DNA of 64,000 nt from Latrodectus hesperus (lineage: Eukaryota; Arthropoda; Arachnida; Araneae; Theridiidae), in the NCBI GenBank assembly GCA_037975125.1, contig CM075855.1, forward strand, positions 87,427,706 through 87,491,705. The letters run 5' to 3'. Both the position numbers and the translations under genes were made by a program. Position 1 is the first letter of the stretch; each line of letters begins with the position of its first letter. Under the pieces are notes generated by a model. The model ran no database searches and was not told the origin of the DNA. It saw only the letters and a program-made list of their open reading frames with translations. This document shows positions 58,521-64,000 of the stretch, in pieces.

Positions 58521-59399
58521 TCTCAAGACGAATATAAAAAAATATTTACAAACTTTGTAACAATAATTATTTAAATTTCTAGAACCAGTAATATCACTTT
58601 TATCATACTTTCAAAAATGCTTAATGCTTTTGTAGATAACATAATAGATTCATGGAAAACTATGCTTAGAAAAAAGTGTTTGCAAAGAAGTAAAAAAAAT
58701 GTTTGATTTTTAGCTATATATTAATACTTCGACAGTTCTCAGAAACACATTCATTTCATCACTAGGATACCGCAACATTCAGTAACACATTGTTCTCAGA
58801 ATTCAGAGGCAAGAAAAATTAATGAGTTTTAGAATGATATTTATCCCTCCATCCAATGTTGAACAACCGCAGCAGCCAGATACAAAAAATTAAGAATGAA
58901 TAATTTATTTAGCTCACTGTGAAATATTTACTTAAATTTTTTTTCGCGATATTCTTAATTAACTTTTCTTAAGATTACTGAAAAAATAGTTTGTGTTGAA
59001 ATCATAGCTTTTATAATAGTAATTTTATCGGTTATTAGACAATAGAATGATCATTCTGTCTTTAGCCAACAAAAATTGGATGATTACCTTGAAAATTAGC
59101 TTTCGATAACTTTAGAACGTGAGAATTAACGAAACATTTTTAGCATTAAATATCCAATTGTCTTTCATAAATATTTAAGAATGTTTATTAAACAGTCAAT
59201 TACTAGTTCATGTATCTCGAATCTACCAGTATAAGTTACATCACAAATTATAAAATATATCACTAGTTAAATTTGCCAAATGATTTTTAAATGTATTATA
59301 TTTAAAATTAGCTTAAACTAAATTATTTTATAAAATATGAAAATAAATTGTGGCAATACCTTTACACAGTTCAATACTAATAGTTTACTTAGAGTTATT
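58521..59399. other. AT-rich sequence, no gene seen
   Basis: No coding frame, RNA or shared repeat recognised. Confidence 0.55.
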
Positions 59400-60890
59400 C
59401 ACTCATGCCCATAAATTAAGGGTAATTCAGAATAACACGGAAATTGAACTGTAAAATAAAGATTTCACAAATAGAATTATCACACACTTCTTGAAGAATG
59501 ATATGCAAATTACAAGAAACCACCAGATGGCGCCGATAGTATGTCACCATGACGAGAGTGTAAGAGAGAGGTATTTAAGGAATGGTTGCAAAGAAGTAAA
59601 ATTGATCACAAGCGCTTTAAAAGCCTTCCGCTTTAACCGCATAATTATAGCACAAAGGAAGCATTTGAATGATGTTTTACGTGGTAGAATTACCGGCCGT
59701 CTGGAATTCGGCCGTATCCAGCTGAAAGTATCCAAAGAACTTGGAATCGCCCAGAGTGCCATCTCGAAGCTTCGGCAACGGTTCCAAAATAGTGGAAATG
59801 TGTGTACACGATACAGCATAGGTCTCCCCCGAGTTGCAACGCCGAATAAGGACTGGTATTCGGCAGTTACTGCCAAAAAAAAAAAAAAAAAAAAACAGAT
59901 GGAGCGCAGCATCAGACTTATCTCGTCAGCTCTCTTCAGCTACCGGTACCTTAGTTTCAAGGCAAAACGTGTACAGACGCTTAGGGCACGTTGATCTATA
60001 TGCTCTTAGGCCTGTCAGATGTGATCCACTTACTGCAACTCACTCTCGCCTGCGGTTAACCTGGAGAAGGGAGCATGCATTTTGGACACCGTGGTCTTGT
60101 GAGATGTTTTCCGACGAGTCCAGGTTTAGTTTTCACTTTGATTCTCGCCAGACTTTCATATGGCGATGTCCAGGTACCTGTTACTGCCGAGAGAACACCA
60201 CTGACTAAACATTAAGGTGATGCAGGATTGCTCGTTTGGGGAAGAATTATTCTGAGTTACCAAACTAACCGCCATGTTCAGAATGTAACCCTGACAAGCC
60301 ACATCGGGATGTCATCCTGGAACAACTGTTACGTTTGTCGGGGCACCATGGGTGCAGAATGTCTGTTTATGGATGACAACGCCTATCCTCACCGTGCAAA
60401 CATTGTAGAAGAATGGCTTCAATCGGAGGATATCACTCGTATTATTTTTATGGCCAGCATACTCACCGAACTTGAATCCAATAGAGCATGTGTGGGACAT
60501 GCTTGGCCGATGAATTGCAGTCCGTCAACCCCTTCCCACATATCTACTGGAACTTTGACGAGAGGAGTAATATTCCTCAAGATCAGATCGATAATTTGAT
60601 ATTCAGCATGCCTAGGCGTTGTACGGTCTGAATTGGATCGTCTGGGGGCATACTATGTGTTAACCATCACACCAACCATGTTTTATTGGTTTTTGTAAAT
60701 AGGTTCTTTTTTATAATTTGCTCCAGGGAGTAAAAATTGCAATTTTCATTAATGGTGTCAAACATATAGCATCTTTTTTATTCTTTACCTTTTGTTTAAT
60801 AAATAGACTTTACAAATAAATCACATTTGTTTTGCTACTGTCTCTTATTTTGCCTTAACTTGCATTATCTTTAATTTATGGACACGAGTG
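59400..60890 (+). mobile_element. Tc1-like element (DD34E)
   Basis: Left end CACTCATGCCCATAAATTAA (from 59400) and the complement of the right end, CACTCGTGTCCATAAATTAA (ending 60890), are terminal inverted repeats. Similarity continues for 15-20 further bases. TA follows the right end (60891-60892); the left flank is TT, so that duplication has mutated. Length is 1491 bp. The interior holds a nearly complete but broken transposase gene on the plus strand. A 3' relic of the same family lies at 50390-50610. Confidence 0.9.
59491..60660 (+). pseudogene. Tc1 transposase (DD34E), frameshifted
   Basis: In order: DNA-binding region LRGRITGRLEFGRIQLKVSK, ELGIAQSAISKLRQRFQNSG (helix-turn-helix pair); a 21-base A run at 59875-59895 that throws the frame; NRWSAASDLSRQLSSATGTL, VSRQNVYRRLGHVDLYALRP; MFSDESRFSFHFDSRQTFIW with the first Asp (60113-60115); a stop near 60206; LVWGRIIL, then GTMGAECLFMDDNAYPHRAN with the second Asp (60375-60377); IVEEWLQSEDITRI; a 4-base net insertion; then WPAYSPNLNPIEHVWDMLG with the Glu (60484-60486); and a C-terminal MPRRCTV, stop, IGSSGG near 60610-60645. 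All three catalytic residues survive, and spacing is 34 once the insertion is discounted. Not translatable as one protein. Confidence 0.88.
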
Positions 60891-60892
60891 TA

Positions 60893-61429
60893 CTTTTATA
60901 AAGCAAATAAATGCATAAAGTGACTCTCAAATCTAAATCATTCTTTATTATTTTCTCATTTTAATTAAATAATGAATTTTAATTACTTTGGATAACAAAT
61001 TATTCTTAAAGTGAATAGGATTCAACACTTTGCATGCATTTATATTACTACATGAGAATACATATAATATTACAATTTATATTGAGCACAAAAATAAAAA
61101 TGATCTTTTTATAACTAAACCTTATTAAAGCAAGCATATTATTAAATACAAATGAAATTAAATCAAAGTAAATAAAATTACATTTCCGTTAATTTCTTAT
61201 CAAAACTTAATTTGAAAGTATATATACAGACTGGAATTAAATTTAAATCAGGATATTTGTCCCAGGCTTAATAAAATCATGGGTTCGATTTCATTTTGAA
61301 CACAAATTAATGAAATTACAGTATAGTTGGTTAGCCTGTATTTTGTAAAAGTTTTCAAAACAGTTCTTTTCAAAAATAAAGCATAAATTTTTTTCATCTT
61401 TTAAAAGTGCCATCTGTGCATAAGTTTGT
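60893..61429. other. AT-rich sequence, no gene seen
   Basis: No coding frame, RNA or shared repeat recognised. Confidence 0.55.
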
Positions 61430-61600
61430 CTTGATTTGTTTGTTGCATCAGGATCATTTTTGACGCGAATGCTTATTAGGCATGAAACCAGAAATCAAAG
61501 TGAACTCTGAACCATTGCGATCACCCATCAGTATCAATAGGGCATGGGCATGGGACCCCTGAAATGTTCAACAGATATTGAGAACTTTAACCATTCTTCA
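61430..61600 (-). mobile_element. SINE family A, reverse copy (diverged)
   Basis: 'cttgatttgtttgttgcatc', 'ggatcatttttgacgcgaat', 'gcttattaggcatgaa' is the complement of the family A 3' half. 'gtgaactctgaaccattgcg' and 'gggacccctgaaatgttcaa' then follow the body towards the B-box region. The head is poorly preserved. Confidence 0.65.
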
Positions 61601-61689
61601 CCTGTTTAACTAAGGGAAAAGGCAAAATTGGTAAAACAAAGCCAATTATGAAACTGCGTAGAGTTCTGCCTAACTGTTGTAAGTCATTG

Positions 61690-61935
61690 TAATATCTATC
61701 GCGTAATGAGTGTTAATCGCGCATGCGCAATTGATAATCTTTACTTCCGTCAGGACATTTCATAGTGACAATATTCCTGCGTCGTAAGAGAAGTTTGCGA
61801 AACTCCTGCTCATTCCGACAGACATGCATGCAAAAGAAGATCAACATCAATCTTCTTTTGTTCAACAGTAGCTAAGAGCGAACAAAAAGACTTTTCACTC
61901 TGAAAAGCAGAGTCCTACCATTTGGGAACACTGTA
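61690..61935 (-). repeat. SINE F-like head next to a promoter-like block and hairpin
   Basis: On the minus strand, 61930-61890 reads 'cccaaatggtaggactctgc', 'ttttcagagtg', like the family F head. Beyond it lies a perfect 11-bp inverted repeat (CAAAAGAAGAT at 61831-61841, ATCTTCTTTTG at 61850-61860). Then comes a patch with the palindrome GCGCATGCGC (61720-61729) and 'acttccg'. The latter two resemble NRF-1 and ETS sites of housekeeping promoters, but a repeat origin is equally likely. Confidence 0.35.
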
Positions 61936-61987
61936 CCCTTATAAGGTAAAAATACTGTTGTTTTTTTAAATATTTTATTTTATTTTT

Positions 61988-62554
61988 TTATCCTACGCCC
62001 GACCTTGGTTTTTCAACCATCAGTCTCTGTCGGGCAGCCCAATACAATCTTGAGGTGAATGAAAAGTCATCTTCCGCAGAATTTCTATCTGCGACGTCCG
62101 AAAGTCCAGGGCAAGTGAAAAGGTGGTCACCAGTCATATCCTCTAGTCCGCAAAAAGGGCAGATTGGAGAGTCCCTCAAACCCAAACGGTGAAGGTGTTT
62201 TTGCAGATAATCAAGCCCATTTTTAAGGCGAAAATTTGCCACTCCCACAGCTCTGTGGAGGTTACACGGAATAGGCTTTGTTAGTAAGGAAGCCCATGCT
62301 TTCTCCTTTATGCACATCTTGTAAATATTTCTACGATAGGAGGCTATATTTGACTTAATAAGCCTTTTAACAGTATGGTACTCCAAGGCTGGAGAAGGCT
62401 GTTGTAGATTTGAGCCAGCCTTTGCCAATTTATCAGCTGCCTCATTTCCGGCGATACCACAGTGGCTGGGTATCCATTGCAGCACAATTTGTTTAAATAT
62501 TTTATAAAATATTGCTTTTGCCAAGAGCAGCGATTGTATTTTCGGTTTTCCCAT
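61988..62554 (-). pseudogene. Non-LTR retrotransposon ORF2, RNase H and Cys-rich C-terminus (5'-truncated)
   Basis: RNase H of a Jockey/RTE-like retrotransposon removes RNA from the RNA-DNA hybrid during retroposition. The open frame keeps the last RNase H block, IVLQWIPSHCGIAGNEAADK then LAKAGS (residues about 23-48), a helical linker (YHTVKRLIKSNIASYRRNIY), WASLLTKPIPCNLHRAVGVA, NFRLKNGLDYLQKHLHRLGL, and a CCHC-type motif CPFCGLEDMTGDHLFTC (about residues 131-147), ending LSDVADRNSAEDDFSFTSRL and YWAARQRL before the stop at 61988. The first 20 residues (MGKPKIQSLLLAKAIFYKIF) are not clearly retrotransposon and may be host DNA, so the Met is not a real start. Endonuclease and reverse transcriptase are missing. 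The uninterrupted 188-residue frame suggests a fairly young truncated insertion. It is a different family from the tails at 33 and 53 kb. Confidence 0.82.
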
Positions 62555-63879
62555 TACACCGTCGAGCAGGTTTACATTGAAATGTTAATGAAAAATCATT
62601 ATAGGTTATTTAGTAAGTTACGAATAAAATGGCATCTTCACGCTTATATATTCCATAAATTATTTATTTTTTATTTAATCTATACTTGCAACTTTATGTC
62701 GTAGTAGAAAACAGCGTTTTATTTTGCGACAAACAGAATAAATGCGAAGTATCCTTAAAAAATCGTAATATTCCTGAATAAGGGAGGTATGATTTCGACT
62801 GGCGCGTATTTCTATTTTTTGGGAAGATCAGGAATTTTAAACATGCAGGCTTACATAAACTGTCAAGTTTGCGCCAGCAGCGAACACAATGAAACATTTT
62901 TTCACAATCCATAAGAAACTGGTGAATTCAAATATGACAGAAAATGCACCTTTTTATCTATTTGATAAACGAAAGCCATATTTTATTAAAAACATATTCC
63001 CTCCTAAAAGCCATTCAAATAGACTCGATTTGTAGGTAAGTGTCCAGGAAAAAATCCGTCATCTGGAGCTGTACGAGAAAAACTTTCCTCATTTTTCATC
63101 CTCTCCGACGAGAGACATCTCTTGCACAACGGAGTGACGTCTTAATCTGAATAAATAAATGCTCCTCTGAAAGGAATAAAAATGACAAAAAAGCATTTTT
63201 GAGCTCCAAATTTGAATGCAAATCCTATAGAATCGCCTTTATTATGAACCAGTGGAAAGTTTGTGTTATTTACTTATAAAAGAAAATGGATTAGAGTTAA
63301 TTGAAAAGCGTAAAACATTTCTTTGCAATATTGAGTGCTTTATTACAAAAATTAAAATATTAAATATCAATTACAGGAGAATCATTATGCATATTTTAAT
63401 GTTCTCGGCTATTGTTTATTAATTAAAAATATACGGTTAAATATTTCGTGCTAAACGAATTTTAAACTTAATGAGAATACTGATTATTCAGTAAAGGTTT
63501 TAGCTTTGAATTCCTATTTACTTGTATTTTGATTTTATAAAATGTTATGTATATTTTCTTATTCATCAATAAAACTAAGCACTTTTTCATTTGATTTATT
63601 TAAATTATCTTTAATAGTATCTTTTGAAATCAAAGTTCTTTTAGTATTTAGATGTAATTTTGCAGCCAAAGTGTATTTCTTTTGTAAATTAGAAATTTAT
63701 TTAAATTTAATTAGCATTTAACCTGCTAAGATTCTCTAAGTATAGTTCAAAATTTTCTAATTATAAATTGCAAATATTTTACATTGTCATTTCCCTCTTA
63801 AATCTTTTTCGCTCTTTTGCCTGTGGTTCTTTATATATAATATGAATTCAAACCCCATCTGATGCTTGAATATTTATAA
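62555..63879. other. AT-rich sequence, no gene seen
   Basis: Small frames at 62462-62704 (plus) and 62694-62912 (minus) have no recognisable motif. A GC-richer patch at 63045-63145 ('ctctccgacgagagacatct', 'tgcacaacggagtgacgtc') is unassigned. Confidence 0.5.
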
Positions 63880-63950
63880 CGGTTGGGTATCAACTTTAAC
63901 CAATAGGAATCGCTCTAATTAGTCCTCGTGAGTAAAATACGAGCGTTGAG
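63880..63950 (+). mobile_element. SINE family A, 3' fragment
   Basis: 'gctctaattagtcctcgtga', 'gtaaaatacgagcgttgagt', 'gcaaaaaaaatgacg' parallels 'gtctaattagccctcgtgtg', 'caaaaaaatgaccgttgagc' of the type copy. The head and first part of the body are missing or unreadable. Confidence 0.55.
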
Positions 63951-64000
63951 TGCAAAAAAAATGACGACAGTATAAATTTCAAAGTAATAATGTTATACAC

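Noticed and set aside
59544..59912. 122-residue minus-strand frame
   Set aside because: Antisense to the Tc1 transposase; its Phe run is the A tract read backwards.

Overview
This is an AT-rich eukaryotic window. I find no intact protein-coding gene, rRNA or CRISPR. Almost everything recognisable is transposable-element debris: Tc1, mariner, pogo/Tigger and piggyBac DNA transposons, C-terminal remnants of non-LTR retrotransposons, several tRNA-headed SINE families, one likely solo LTR, one possible Helitron piece and long AT/CA microsatellites. The mix of Tc1-like transposases, RNase H-tailed non-LTR elements ending in a Cys-rich HILxCLGL-type tail, and many tRNA-derived SINEs points to an arthropod. 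It looks most like a chelicerate, probably an orb-weaving spider. That assignment is inference from family resemblance, not a database match.

Layout. 0-9 kb: SINE fragments (families called A, C, E and F here), a deleted piggyBac-like element at 3315-4174, and a SINE nested inside another SINE at 6.5-6.8 kb with a visible 13-bp target-site duplication. 9-16 kb: a B-family SINE, a Tc1/mariner-type element with DD37E spacing (9672-10902), a 40-bp perfect palindrome, three copies or parts of an unnamed ~450-bp repeat (family D; the third near 40.5 kb), and large microsatellites. 16-29 kb: mostly AT-rich sequence with SINEs and a possible Helitron fragment near 26 kb. 29-36 kb: a decayed Tc1 element, two non-LTR C-terminal ends of opposite strand lying side by side, a non-LTR reverse-transcriptase tail, and a short D34D mariner with one catalytic Asp lost. 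37-45 kb: microsatellites, SINEs, family D and a possible hAT-type MITE. 45.7-47.5 kb: a pogo/Tigger element holding two copies of its own C-terminal coding region, with a GGCC-rich island between them. 50-58 kb: a Tc1 3' end, more SINEs, a non-LTR tail, and an LTR-like promoter-bearing segment. 59.4-60.9 kb: the longest Tc1 element (DD34E), whose reading frame is interrupted at a 21-base A run. 62 kb: the best-preserved coding remnant, the 188-residue RNase H and Cys-rich end of a non-LTR retrotransposon.

No genes act together here as a pathway. The functional theme is mobilisation: class II cut-and-paste elements flanked by TA or TTAA duplications, and class I copy-and-paste elements truncated at the 5' end. 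No convincing new molecular system is visible. The items most worth checking are the GC-rich GGCC island inside the Tigger element, repeat family D with its conserved CRE-like and CCAAT-like block, the DD37E element, and the paired palindromes in the piggyBac end. SINE family letters are local labels of mine, defined by copies compared within this window.
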